From Mantis religiosa (Eukaryota > Arthropoda > Insecta > Mantodea > Mantidae): DNA of 64,000 nucleotides. Positions 44,293 through 55,604 of this stretch are shown here, in pieces. The stretch covers positions 263,844,603-263,908,602 of the forward strand of contig CM060947.1 in NCBI GenBank assembly GCA_030765055.1, read 5' to 3'. Within the stretch, counting starts at the first letter, position 1; each line of letters starts with the position of its first letter. The translations under genes were made by a program, and so were the position numbers. The notes beneath the pieces are model-generated. The model did no database searches and was not told the origin of the DNA. It worked only from the letters and a program-made list of their open reading frames with translations.

Positions 44293-45546
44293 CGGGAGCA
44301 TTGGAGCACCCTTTAACCAGCTGGGAACGGAATGCAGGGGGAGGACCGCATTAGCCACACCTTCCCCTCGTTTGTCTTGTAGTATTTGACAGGCAGTGGT
44401 TGGGAGGAAAAACATCAGTGGGCCGTCCGTTTCTGCCCACCTGGTTCCAGAAATTACGGAGTCTGGAACATTCTCCTGGTCACTAGAAACCGGCGATATT
44501 CCGATATAAAGAGGGTTACAGACAGACGCAGTCAGTCAGTTGTTGAGTTGGTTTTGGTGTAGTCAGTCAGTCGTTGGTTTGAGTTGGTCAATCAGTTGGT
44601 TAGTGAATGAGGACAGTTCTTGGTGTAAGAAGAGTTAGTCAGTGACGTGTTAATGAACGAAAGGATTGTGAATGACAAGACTGTGCGTGCATCGGAGTTT
44701 ATGTAATCGCGAGTACTAGTGAAGTTGTAACGGACGAACTGGTAAATTGTAACTGTGTGCAGCAAGTAATTTTGTGTAATTGGCAAGTGTTAAACTGTAA
44801 GTCGGTAGAAATAAAGAACATTGTTGAGTGGTGTAATTGGACTTTTTATTCCACGAACCCACAAAGTCACAATATTAAAACTGTGTTTGTCACATATTAA
44901 ATCAACATTTAGACATAGGAAAGCTGTCCGCGCGTTGGGTGTCGCGTTTGCTTACGTTTCAGCAAAAACGTGTACGAATGAACATTTCCAATGCTCTTTT
45001 GGCGCAGTTTAGGCGTAATAAATTCGAGTTTTGGAGCCGATTAGTTACTGTAGATAACATTTGGGTACACCACCATACGCCTGAAACAAAAATACAGTGC
45101 AAACCGTGAGCTGCAAAGGGAGAACCAGTTCCATAACAAGCAAAAGCTGTTTTCTTTTCGGCTGGGAAAGTGATGGCGACTGTTTTTTGGGATGGTCATG
45201 GAATTATTTAAATCGATTATATTCAAAAATTGAAAACCATTACAGGAGTATACTACGCATCATTACTTGACAAGCTGAAGGCAGAACTTGCAAAAAAAAA
45301 AAAAAAACGTCCACATATGCAGAAAAAGTAAATCCTGATTCACAAGACAACGCACCGTCTCACATCTCAGCGGTTGTGTTGGCGAAAATCCACGAATTAC
45401 GGTTTGAACTGCTTGACTCACCAGATCTAGCTCCAAGGGACTTCTTTTTGTTCCCTCATTTGAAAATTGCGCTCGGAGGACAGAGAATTTAGTCAAATAA
45501 AGAGGCAGTCACCTTCGTGAACAATTACTTTGTAGAGAGAAACGCC

Positions 45547-46310
45547 GAGTACTATTTCGACGGGTTACAGAGCTGGGAACATCGCTGGGAGAAGTGTGTA
45601 GAGTTACAAGGAGATTATGTTGAAAAACGTCGAGTACTATTTGGACGGGTTACAGAGATGGAACATCGCTGGGAGAAGCGTGTACAGTTACAAGGAGATT
45701 ATGTTGAAAAACGTCGAGTACTATTTGAACGGGTTACAGAGATGGGAGCATCGCTGGGAGAAGTGTGTAGAGCTTCAAGGAGACCATGTTGAAAAACGCC
45801 GAGTACTACTTGGACGGGTTACAGAGATGGGAACATCGCTGGGAGAAGTGTGTAGAGTTACAAGGAGACTATGTTGAAAAACGCCGAGTACTATTTGGAC
45901 GTGTTACAGAGATGGGAACATCGCTGGGAGAAGTGTGTACAGTTACAAGGAGACTATGTTGAAAGACGCCGAGTACTATTTGGACGTGTTACAGATATGC
46001 GAGCATCGTTGGGAGAAGTGTGTACAGTTACAAGGAGACTATGTTGAAAGACGCCGAGTACTATCTGAACGGGTTACAGAGATGGGAACATCGCTGGGAG
46101 AAGTGTGTACAGTTACAAGGAGACTGTGTTGAAAAACGCCGAGTACTATTTGGACGGGTTACAGAGATGGGAGCATCGCTGGGAGAAGTGTGTAGAGTTA
46201 CAAGAAGGCTATGTTGAAAAACGCCGAGTACTATTTGGACGTGTTACAGAGATGGGAACATCGCTGGGAGAAGTGTGTACAGTTACAAGGAGACTATGTT
46301 GAAGAACAAA
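45547..46310 (+). repeat. 85-bp tandem amplification of mariner C-terminal codons, nine copies
   Basis: GAGTACTATT-type starts lie at 45547, 45632, 45716, 45801, 45886, 45971, 46056, 46141 and 46226, all 85 bp apart except one 84-bp step. Each unit encodes the mariner ending (DGLQxWEHRWEKCVELQGDY). Since 85 is not a multiple of three, the frame shifts at every unit, which produces five overlapping short frames. The last unit passes into the mariner 3' terminus. Confidence 0.97.
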
Positions 46311-46464
46311 AAATAAAAAGATTTGAAGAAATGTCTTCTTTCTTTATTAGGTCGGAAACCCTTTAGATCACTCTCGTAAAGTAAGTATTGGATCTGGTTA
46401 TCGCTGGAACCATTTGAATAAACGACAATGGAATTTTCTCCAAGACTGCCTTGGTAGAAAGGGT

Positions 46465-46600
46465 TGAAATGAAAGGGTAGAGCCAGATTTAAAAATTCTG
46501 TGCTACAGCCGGGATTTGAATCACGGATTTACTGGTCTCCGTGCAGCCGCTCTTAACCATTGAGCTACTATCTCCAACATGCCAACATGACAATAAATTC
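46465..46600 (-). mobile_element. tRNA-like head, left border of the 133-bp array
   Basis: The reverse complement reads GTAGCTCAATGGTTAAGAGC (A-box-like) and GATTCAAATCCCGGCTGTAG (B-box-like), then TCTGGCTCTACCCTTTCA. The same head, facing the other way, borders the array at its right end (50455-50570), and a relative lies at 14730-14815. Confidence 0.8.
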
Positions 46601-49600
46601 TCCTACTGACTCGTGATTTGTCCCGGTAAACCCCTAGGTGTTCTCGTAAACACATAAGACAACTACCTTAATGACGACTTATTATGCTGTAAGTACTTTA
46701 AGGCCCGGGCTTTATAGTTCGGACCACAATTAGGTACAACTGACTCGTGTTTTCCCCGGTAAACCACTAGGAGTTCTCATAAACACATGAGACAACTACC
46801 TTAATGACGACTTACTATGCTGTAAGTACTTTAAGGCCCGGGCTTTATAGTTCGGACCACTATTAGGTACAACTGACTCGTGTTTTCCCCGGTAAACCAC
46901 TAGGAGTTCTCATAAACACATGAGACAACTACCTTAATTACGACTTATTATGCTGTAAGTACTTTATGGCCCGGGCTTTATAGTTCGGACCACTATTAGG
47001 TACAACTGACTCGTGTTTTCCCCGGTAAACCACTAGGAGTTCTCATAAACACATGAGACAACTACCTTAATGATGACTTATTATGCTGTAAGTACTTTAT
47101 GGCCCGGGCTTTATAGTTCGGACCACTATTAGGTACAACTGACTCGTGTTTTCCCCGGTAAACCACTAGGAGTTCTCATAAACACATGAGACAACTACCT
47201 TAATGATGACTTACTATGCTGTAAGTACTTTAAGGCCCGGGCTTTATAGTTCGGACCACTATTAGGTACAACTGACTCGTTTTTTCCCCGGTGAACCACT
47301 AGGAGTTCTCATAAACACATGAGACAACTACCTTAATGACGACTTACTATGCTGTAAGTACTTTAAGGTCCGGGCTTTATAGTTAACCACTATTAGGTAC
47401 AACTGACTCGTGTTTTTCTCGGTGAACCACTAGGAGTTCTCATAAACACATGAGACAACTACCTTAATGACGACTTACTATGCTGTAAGTACTTTAAGGC
47501 CCGGGCTTTATAGTTCGGACCACTATTAGGTACAACTGACTCGTGTTTTTCCCGGTAAACCACTAGGAGTTCTCATAAACACATGAGACAACTACCTTAA
47601 TGACGACTTACTATGCTGTAAGTACTTTAAGGTCCGGGCTTTATAGTTCGGACCACTATTAGGTACAACTGACTCGTGTTTTTCCCAGTAAACCACTAGG
47701 AGTTCTCATAAACACATGAGACAGCTACCTTAATGACGACTTACTATGCTGTAAGTACTTTAAGGCCCGGGCTTTATAGTTCGGACCACTATTAGGTACA
47801 ACTGACTCGTGTTTTTCCCGGTAAACCACTAGGAGTTCTCATAAACACATGAGACAATTACCTTAATGACGACTTACTATGCTGTAAGTACTTTAAGGCC
47901 CGGGCTTTATAGTTCGGACCACTATTAGGTACAACTGACTCGTGTTTCTCCCGGTAAACCACTAGGAGTTCTCATAAACACATGAGACAACAACCTTAAT
48001 GACGACTTACTATGCTGTAAGTAGTTTAAGGTCCGGGCTTTATAGTTCGGACCACTATTAGGTACAACTGACTCGTGTTTTTCCCGGTAAACCACTAGTA
48101 GTTCTCATAAACACATGAGACAACAACCTTAATGACGACTTACTATGCTGTAAGTACTTTAAGGCCCGGGCTTTATAGTTCGGACCACTATTAGGTACAA
48201 CTGACTCGTGTTTTGCCCGGTAAACCACTAGGAGTTCTCATAAACACATGAGACAACAACCTTAATGGCGACTTACTATGCTGTAAGTACTTTAAGGTCC
48301 GGGCTTTATAGTTCGGACCACTATTAGGTACAACTGACTTGTGTTTTTACCGGTAAACCACTAGGAGTTCACATACACACATGAGACAACTATCTTAATG
48401 ACGACTTACTATGCTGTAAGTACTTTAAGGCCCGGGCTTTATAGTTCGGACCACTATTAGGTACAACTGACTCGTTTTTTCCCCGGTGAACCACTAGGAG
48501 TTCTCATAAACACATGAGACAACTACCTTAATGACGACTTACTATGCTGTAAGTACTTTAAGGTCCGGGCTTTATAGTTAACCACTATTAGGTACAACTG
48601 ACTCGTGTTTTTTCCCGGTAAACCACTAGGAGTTCTCATAAACACATGAGACAACTACCTTAATGACGACTTACTATGCTGTAAGTACTTTAAGGTCCGG
48701 GCTTTATAGTTCGGACCACTATTAGGTACAACTGACTCGTGTTTTTCCCAGTAAACCACTAGGAGTTCTCATAAACACATGAGACAGCTACCTTAATGAC
48801 GACTTACTATGCTGTAAGTACTTTAAGGCCCGGGCTTTATAGTTCGGACCACTATTAGGTACAACTGACTCGTGTTTTTCCCGGTAAACCACTAGGAGTT
48901 CTCATAAACACATGAGACAACTACCTTAATGACGACTTACTATGGTGTAAGTACTTTAAGGTCCGGGCTTTATAGTTCGGACCACTATTAGGTACAACTG
49001 ACTCGTGTTTTTCCCGGTAAACCACTAGGAGTTCTCATAAACACATGAGACAACTACCTTAATGACGACTTACTATGCTGTAAGTACCTTAAGGCCCGGA
49101 CTTTATAGTTCGGCCCACTATTAGGTACAACTGACTCGTGTTTTTCCCGGTAAACCACTAGTAGTTCTCATAAACACATGAGACAACAACCTTAATGACG
49201 ACTTACTATGCTGTAAGTACTTTAAGGCCCGGGCTTTATAGTTCGGACCACTATTAGGTACAACTGACTCGTGTTTTGCCCGGTAAACCACTAGGAGTTC
49301 TCATAAACACATGAGACAACAACCTTAATGGCGACTTACTATGCTGTAAGTACTTTAAGGTCCGGGCTTTATAGTTCGGACCACTATTAGGTACAACTGA
49401 CTTGTGTTTTTACCGGTAAACCACTAGGAGTTCACATACACACATGAGACAACTATCTTAATGACGACTTACTATGCTGTAAGTACTTTAAGGCCCGGGC
49501 TTTATAGTTCGGACCACTATTAGGTACAACTGACTCGTTTTTTCCCCGGTGAACCACTAGGAGTTCTCATAAACACATGAGACAACTACCTTAATGACGA

Positions 49601-50437
49601 CTTACTATGCTGTAAGTACTTTAAGGTCCGGGCTTTATAGTTCGGACCACTATTAGGTACAACTGACTCGTGTTTTTTCCCGGTAAACCACTAGGAGTTC
49701 TCATAAACACATGAGACAACTACCTTAATGACGACTTACTATGCTGTAAGTACTTTAAGGTCCGGGCTTTATAGTTCGGACCACTATTAGGTACAACTGA
49801 CTCGTGTTTTTCCCAGTAAACCACTAGGAGTTCTCATAAACACATGAGACAGCTACCTTAATGACGACTTACTATGCTGTAAGTACTTTAAGGCCCGGGC
49901 TTTATAGTTCGGACCACTATTAGGTACAACTGACTCGTGTTTTTCCCGGTAAACCACTAGGAGTTCTCATAAACACATGAGACAACTACCTTAATGACGA
50001 CTTACTATGGTGTAAGTACTTTAAGGTCCGGGCTTTATAGTTCGGACCACTATTAGGTACAACTGACTTGTGTTTTTCCCGGTAAACCACTAGGAGTTCT
50101 CATACACACATGAGACAACTATCTTAATGACGACTTACTATGCTGTAAGTACTTTAAGGCCCGGGATTTATAGTTCGGACCACTATTAGGTACAACTTAC
50201 TCGTGTTTTTCCCGGTAAACCACTAGGAGTTCTCATAAACACATGAGACAACTATCTTAATGACGACTTACTATGCTGTAAGTACTTTAAGGCCCGGGCT
50301 TTATAGTTCGGACCACTATTAGGTACAACTGACTCGTGTTTTTCCCGGTAAACCACCAGGAGTTCTCATAAACACATGAGACAACTACCTTAATGATGAC
50401 TTACTATGCTGTAAGTACTTTAAGGCCCGGGCTTAAA
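46600..50437. repeat. 133-bp satellite array, about 29 copies
   Basis: TAGGTACAAC starts at 46731, 46864, 46997, 47130 and 47263, an exact 133-bp step. Each unit holds CGGTAAACCACTAGGAGTTC, AACACATGAGACAACTACCT and AGGCCCGGGCTTTATAGTTC. Rare variants recur together: CACATACACACATGAG at 48370 and 49433, ATGGTGTAAG at 48942 and 50007, GAGACAGCTACC at about 47719, 48780 and 49846. They are about 1,064 bp apart (8 units), a higher-order structure. The unit matches the body of the SINE-like element at 14820-14945. Confidence 0.97.
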
Positions 50438-50449
50438 CACATGAGACAA

Positions 50450-50570
50450 CTACCTTTATAGTAGCTCAAAGGTTAGAGCGGCTGGCCAGAGACCAGAAGA
50501 TCCGTGGTTGAAATCCTGGCTATGGCGTTGAACTTTTCAGTCTGGCTCTACCCTTTCATAGTGCGTCCTA
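50450..50570 (+). mobile_element. tRNA-like head, right border of the 133-bp array
   Basis: GTAGCTCAAAGGTTAGAGCG (A-box-like), GTGGTTGAAATCCTGG (B-box-like) and TCTGGCTCTACCCTTTCA form an outward-facing twin of 46465-46600. The array unit is cut in the middle (GGGCTTAAACACATGAGAC) just before it. Confidence 0.8.
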
Positions 50571-51470
50571 AAAACGGCTAGTGTGAACGAACAATTAATT
50601 TCAAAATGTTCTGTTACTTTGTTTCTTTATTTAGTATGTTAACATTAAACATGGCATATTTATATTATGGTTTACCCAGATTTAGAGTGTCAAGAAAGGA
50701 AAAGATTATGGAAATAATATTAAAATTTTAGTACACTCGTAGAATGTTGAATTTAGAAGAAAAAGGTATATTAAAACAGTGTCTACAATATAGAATATTA
50801 AGGGGCAGTTTAAAGAACAACTGATGGGATGAAGGTCTTTGGAAGGATTTGGAAAGTGATAGGTTAGGAGATGTATGCAGAGTAAGACAAAAAGTGGGGA
50901 AACATTCCAACAATTATTTGTAAAATTGTACCGTAATAATGTAAATTAACCTACTAAAGTAACACTTCAATATTAAGAGTGGATAAAAGTTCACTTTAAC
51001 TACTGTATCAATAAAATGCAATCACTAGGTCGGCATTTCAAGTTTAATATTTATTGTAGTTTTAACATTTAGTAATGAAATGGACAGCTACAACTTGTAT
51101 TCATTCAGTAATTAACAAATATTTTCCTATATGTTCACATTCTACTGACAATACATTCGTCAATGTAGCTTTCTGAAATGAAAATCAAATTAACCTAGAA
51201 ACGACTAGCCAACATCGATTGTCTCATATTAGAGGCGGTCTTGGTCTAAATAGCTCTATACTCCAGAAAATAACATTACAAATAATTTTACTATTTTATT
51301 ATAGTTTAGTTAAAATGTAGGGAGTCTTTTTAATGATTAGAGTAAGTGTTGGATAAAGCATTGTATGTACAAGACTTATTTATACACTCCCGGAAATGAA
51401 CAAACCTTCAACTCGTCAATAAAATACGTCTTCATTCACTCCGAACAGAAGTAACTATTAGATCACTTAC
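50571..51470. other. Probable intron or downstream sequence, no element recognised
   Basis: AT-rich. The minus-strand frame 50913-50728 has no motif. If the exon at 51471-51697 is followed by further exons, this is the start of the next intron; its donor GTAAGTGATC begins at 51470. Confidence 0.5.
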
Positions 51471-51697
51471 CGAGTACCACCAAGCGCTGCGGGGTTCCGG
51501 TGGCGATGACGCGGCCCGTGACGGGATCGCGGTCCTCACAATGCCACACACCTTCATCCTCGACTCGAGCACTGGGAATGCGTAGTTCTCCTGTCAGTAA
51601 GTCCTGGAGGTAACGGTGTCCCAGACCGTCACCGTTCTGAAGAGGAAACGCGTCCACAATGCGACCATCGTGGTACCAGAGAGGGCCGGCGGCAGTG
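51471..51697 (-). CDS. Exon: second half of an immunoglobulin-like domain
   Basis: A 227-bp exon of a host gene on the minus strand. The acceptor is GTTGGCAG before 51697, with a CTAAT branch-like motif about 25 bp upstream; the donor is CG/GTAAGTG at 51471/51470. The frame reads TAAGPLWYHDGRIVDAFPLQ, then DLLTGELRIPSARVEDEGVW, then HCEDRDPVTGR. The Trp after the B-C loop and D-x-G-x-W-x-C are the hallmarks of an Ig fold; the matching first Cys is in the upstream exon at 63551-63857. Entry phase 2 and exit phase 1 are consistent. Probably an extracellular adhesion or receptor protein. The gene cannot be named. Confidence 0.75.
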
Positions 51698-52044
51698 CTG
51701 CCAACAGTTACAGTCATATTCATTAGTACAAGTCTTGAGAAAACATTCCAACAATCTATGCTAAAGGAATGAATTGCATTGTTATGTCTCAGAACATGTT
51801 AAATTGAAACAAGGTTTTATTATTTTTGCTTTCTTAGCTATAAAGAGCTCTTTCGAAATTCAGGGGAAGATAAAAAAGTAGCAGATAGTTTCTTAACTGC
51901 ATTATGTTGAAGTACCTAATAAGTAAGAAAAGTCTTAAATGCACTCTCTGGTAAAGTCTTGTGGTATTCCGCACAAGAAGCAAAGTCAAACAATGATAGG
52001 AACTGTGGTTGGCCTATATCAGATCATGTGTTGATTATTTGGTC

Positions 52045-52140
52045 AAGTAAGGCTGCTGGGGTAGCGCAGTGGTTTCGTTCGCGGCTTTCGTGCAAAGGGT
52101 CCCGAGTTCGATTTCCGGCTCTGGGGTTGGCAATATTGGG
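52045..52140 (+). mobile_element. tRNA-like SINE head fused to a retroelement
   Basis: GGGTAGCGCAGTGGTTTCGT (A-box-like) and GAGTTCGATTTCC (B-box-like) form a SINE head. Its body is missing; about 15 bp later reverse-transcriptase codons of family A start. Confidence 0.65.
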
Positions 52141-52149
52141 TCCATATCA

Positions 52150-53790
52150 AGTGTAGGGCTGAGAAGAGCAATCGAGGCAGCCAATTCTTACTGCAATAGA
52201 TGGGGTTTGAAAGTGAATGAAAACAAAACAAAGATTATGGTCTTCAAAAAAGGATACAGGTTGCGTAAGGATGAGAAATGGGAGGTTAATAGAAAAGAAA
52301 TAGAGGTAGTAAGGAGATTTGATTATTTGGGTACAAGGTTGAGTACAGATGGCAGCTGGAAAGAACAAAAAAAGATGTCTGTGGCAAAAGGTAAAATGGC
52401 CATGAGGGTGATAATATCATGCTACAGTAAACTGTCAGAAATAAATGTCAAATGGTTGGAGAGGATTTATACGGCAGTAGTAGAAAATAGAATGTTACAT
52501 GGATCAGAGGTTTGGGGAATAGATGAGGCTTGGAGAAAGACTGATAGAGTGCATAGATCCTTTTGTAAATACATATTGGGATTACTAATAGCATCACCTA
52601 ATGGGGCAGCACAATTAGAACTAGGCAGGCATTCTACTAAAATTAAAATCTTGTCAAACGCAATGAAATATCTATACAGAATCACTAACTTGGAAGATAG
52701 CAATATAATTAAAGAATGTTTTCATATTCAAAAGAGAAGTAACTGGGATGGGTCTTGGGCGCATAAAATGTATGACTTGTTGAAGCAGATACGTATGGGC
52801 CATTCTTGGATAAATGCAGAGTATGAGTATAGAGGCTTCTGGAAAGAGGTTAAGCTAAGATTAGAAGATATTGACAGACAAGACATTTTTCCAATATAAG
52901 TGACAAAAGCTCACTAAGATTATATAGAGAAATAAAAATAACCTGGGGGAGGGAAGGATATATAGATATATGTAGTAAGTTAGGGCGAGAAGGTTTTGCT
53001 TGGGCGAGAACAGGAGTGAGAAACTTGAAAGGTATAGGTGAAGAGAGGGAGCTAGATAAATGTCCATTGTGTGGAGAAGAGAATGCAGATTTCCATTGTA
53101 TATTAAATTGTAGTCAAACAAAGATATGGAGAGAGCAGGCCTGACTACGTAAATGGGACAGAAAGGTATAGGTGAAGAGAGGGAGCTAGATAAATGTCCA
53201 TAGTGTGGAGAAGAGAATGCAGATTTGCATTGTATATTAAATTGTAGTCAAACAAAGATATGGAGAGAGCAGGCCTGGCTACGTAAATGGGGCAGAAAGG
53301 TATAGGTCAAGATAGGGAGCTAGATAAATGTCCACTGTGTGGAGAAGAGAATGCAGATTTCCATTGTATATTAAATTGTAGTCAAACAAAGATATGGAGA
53401 GAGCAGGCTTGGCTACGTAAATGGGACAGTTTGGGGGGTGAAGTAGTAATTAGAAAAATGTTGTCAGTAAAAGGAGAAAAGAACAGGAGAAATATAGGGA
53501 ATTATTTAGGGAAAGTTAAAGAGAGATGGCTAAGAACAATTAAGAGAAAAATGTAGAGTGGGATAGGTGAAATGCCAAAAAGTGTAAAAAGGAGCAGAGG
53601 GCCTCCAATACACAAAAACCTAGGGTTAGGTGTATGGGGGCTGAATTACTATTCAGTGGTGGGCAACATGATAACATGATAGGATTTTCAGGATTTAGGC
53701 ATATATGGCATATTTCAGTATGGATTTTATAACTGTAATCTTGATTTTGTATTTCCATTTGTTGATGTAAAAGGAAAATAAATTACTAAA
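52150..53790 (+). pseudogene. Non-LTR retrotransposon family A, longest copy
   Basis: The frame up to 52899 starts in the palm just after the catalytic motif: NSYCNRWGLKVNENKTKIMV, VVRRFDYLGTRLSTDGSWKE and MLHGSEVWGIDEAWRKTDRV are typical of the post-catalytic RT region. After a stop at 52897-52899 the protein continues as GREGYIDICSKLGREGFAWA and a zinc-knuckle KCPLCGEENADFHCILNC. The final domain ends RNIGNYLGKVKERWLRTIKR at 53554-53556. A 3' untranslated region of about 220 bp and an AATTACT tail match the copy at 12745-13388. The zinc-knuckle part is tandemly triplicated (53027-53428). The 5' end with endonuclease is missing. Confidence 0.88.
53027..53428 (+). repeat. 134-bp triplication of a zinc-knuckle-coding segment
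   Basis: GAAAGGTATAGG starts at 53027, 53161 and 53295, exactly 134 bp apart. Each copy has GAGCTAGATAAATGTCCA and GGAGAGAGCAGGC. The step is not a multiple of three, so only the last copy reads on in frame to the end of the protein. Confidence 0.95.
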
Positions 53791-53829
53791 TTACTGTAAA
53801 TTACTAAATTACTGGTTAAGTATGGTATC

Positions 53830-54460
53830 CTTAATCTCATAAAATATTCGGCAATATCACGATTTTGTGTCCTTTTCTTCTTTATCCAGTCTCAATTGGT
53901 TTCTCGTAGCAATCTTGATCAGATACTATATCTGACCAAATTAATTCGTCAAAATGTTCGTGCTAGTCTTTCATACTGCTCAACCTCTGCCATTAATTTA
54001 AATAAGGCGGCAAGTGCATTATTCAAGCTGAAAATCACAGCATCCATTATCTTTTGAAGTTTTATCTCGTGGCAGACACTGCACTGCTTGAAAAAATATT
54101 CTATACTTATTTATTTCACTGGTTGATTTCTGCAAAACTAAATTAACTTTGTGGGCACAGCAATGCACAAATAATGCTTGTTCATATTTCCCTCTAACAA
54201 TTGAGTGTGCTCTCCAGCCATCACGGCCGCACCGTCATCTGTTTGTGCTATGAGTTTCGCTTCAGATTTGAATATCTCTATGAGTTCGAACAAATGCTTG
54301 GACAAAGTACTGTATGGTGACTACTGACGTCAAAAGACCCTACAAGTCTTTCTTCAACGCGTCCCTACGGTGTGACGTAACGAGGAACAGTTGATGGTTG
54401 AGTTTTGATACATCCATCAGTGGTTCGTCCATGATTACTGATACGATATGTGTTAAAGTT
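53830..54460 (-). pseudogene. hAT-like transposase relic
   Basis: Minus strand. AQTDDGAAVMAGEHT (near 54245) passes by a frame change to YEQALFVHCCAHKVNLVLQK, then STSEINKYRIFFQAVQCLP (near 54050). The TDGAxVMxG and FVHCxAHxxNLVLQ motifs belong to the RNase H-like core of hAT transposases and their DUF4371-type relatives. VIMDEPLMDVSKLNHQLF upstream (near 54420) fits the same protein. Several stops. Neither termini nor an 8-bp target duplication could be located. Confidence 0.7.
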
Positions 54461-55370
54461 ATAACACCTATTTTTTTCTCACAAAGTAATTTCAAGAAAA
54501 AATGTGAAACTATTGTCCCTTCTCAAGGTGATCTCCTTCTAGCCGTACACATATTTCACAACCGTTTCGAACGCTTCTTTAGGAGTGTTTTGACAACTGG
54601 AGAATGCTACAGCTGGGTCACAAATTAACGCAGTTTAACTCTGGAAGGCGAATCACATGGACTTTGTATTATTCTTAGAACAAAAAAATAATGTAAAATT
54701 TTGAGGTCAAATTAATCGCACGCCACTGCCTTAGTTTACAAACGAGTGGGATCAAATATAACCCTTAAAAGTGTAGCTAAAAGTGACATTTCGCTCTATT
54801 ATTCTGTAAGTTAGCATTACTGTTACTGTGACGTAACAATGCTCAAGTGGAAGAAGAACACAGTAGACAAGCAAACGCTTTCGAAATACCAGTTCAAAAT
54901 GGTTGTCCAGTTTGCGATATACAATATGGAATAACGGCGTTCTGTTGCACTTTTCTGTGGCAGACGCCCTGCGACCGGGTCGGGTACAACGCATTGTGAC
55001 ACTGGATGCTACTTGGGGCAAGTCGGGGTGTCGGGTGAGTATTGCCGCGCAGTTCGGCTCAATTATTTGGCAGGAGCGTGACTCCTAGGGTTGTCAGCAT
55101 CGCTAATAGAATTTGAAGAATGTCGATGTCCTCGGCTGCTCTCGGAGTTGTCCTAATATTTAGGATCAGTGGCAAGGATCTCTTGATACAGGGCGTTGAG
55201 TGGATCAATTAGGGTACTTGGAAAGAAACACAGGTTAATTCTCTTCTGACGATCGGTTGTATTTCAATTACTCTCGAAATACATGTTAATTAGGCGAACT
55301 CTGAATGGGTAGGCTTCGTGCGGGCGTAGTTGCACTCCCGTGTATATAACACGAGTCGTCGGATTAGCAC
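54461..55370. other. Intronic sequence without recognised elements
   Basis: Mixed composition with short frames only (54752-55021, minus, and 54903-55088, plus), none with a motif. Confidence 0.5.
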
Positions 55371-55374
55371 CCAG

Positions 55375-55604
55375 CTACTAACTAGCTTTAATTGAAGGCG
55401 ATTTTGGTCCGTGTGCTATCACACGACGGTCTCGGTCGACCTTCAGCCACCGACTGAACTTTAGTGAACGTGATTTCTGTCTTCGTGCTGTCGCACGACG
55501 GCTCAGCTCGGCTCTCAGCCACCGACTGCTATAATGAACGCGATTTCTGTCGGCGCGAGTTAGCACGACGATCTCGGTCGACTCTCAGCCACCGATTGAC
55601 TTAA
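55375..55604. repeat. About 70-bp tandem repeat, units 1-3 of 4
   Basis: CAGCCACCGA-type anchors lie at 55443, 55515 and 55585, steps of 72 and 70 bp, each preceded by a CGACGGTCTCGGTCGAC-like segment and by GAACGCGATTTCTGT. The fourth unit is at 56783-56855, beyond an inserted transposon. Confidence 0.85.

Larger units (their letters stand above)
42531..44871 (+). mobile_element. Young, internally deleted Ty3/gypsy element
   Basis: Two direct LTRs of 584 bp (42531-43114 and 44288-44871) start TGTAACGGG and end AAAGTCACA, and I see no difference between them. A 4-bp duplication ATAT flanks the element (42527-42530 and 44872-44875). The interior is only 1,173 bp and holds a single open frame. 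The LTRs contain GATATAAAGAGGG (near 42750), a possible TATA region, and AAATAAAGAAC near the end, a possible polyadenylation signal. The near-identity implies recent insertion, presumably with enzymes supplied by a full-length relative. Confidence 0.93.
42242..45600 (+). pseudogene. Mariner transposase, interrupted by gypsy
   Basis: The coding sequence starts at about 42242 with LDKIEYRAVIKCFFLKDDTP; the start codon has become TTG. Decayed DNA-binding codons run up to the LTR insertion at 42530. After 44876 the protein resumes: VRMNISNALLAQFRRNKFEF near 44970, then VTVDNIWVHHHTPETKIQ (first Asp kept, following residues changed from ETW to NIW), GKVMATVFWDGHGII near 45165 and FFLFPHLKIALGGQR near 45450. 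The end block VNNYFVERNAEYYFDGLQS, then WEHRWEKCVELQGDYVEK, is the segment that was amplified. Many frame changes show that it is dead. Confidence 0.85.
42066..46376 (+). mobile_element. Mariner host element, expanded by a nested gypsy and an internal minisatellite
   Basis: The ends CGAGGGTGGTCTGAAGAGCT (42066) and, reversed, CGAGAGTGATCTAAAGGGTT (46376) both lead into TTCCGACCT and are flanked by TA (42064-42065 and 46377-46378). Total length is 4,311 bp, against about 1.3 kb for a normal mariner. The excess comes from a 2,341-bp gypsy element (42531-44871) plus its 4-bp duplication, and about 680 bp of extra 85-bp units (45547-46310). The 5' leader is shared with the fragment at 2142-2290. 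Confidence 0.92.
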
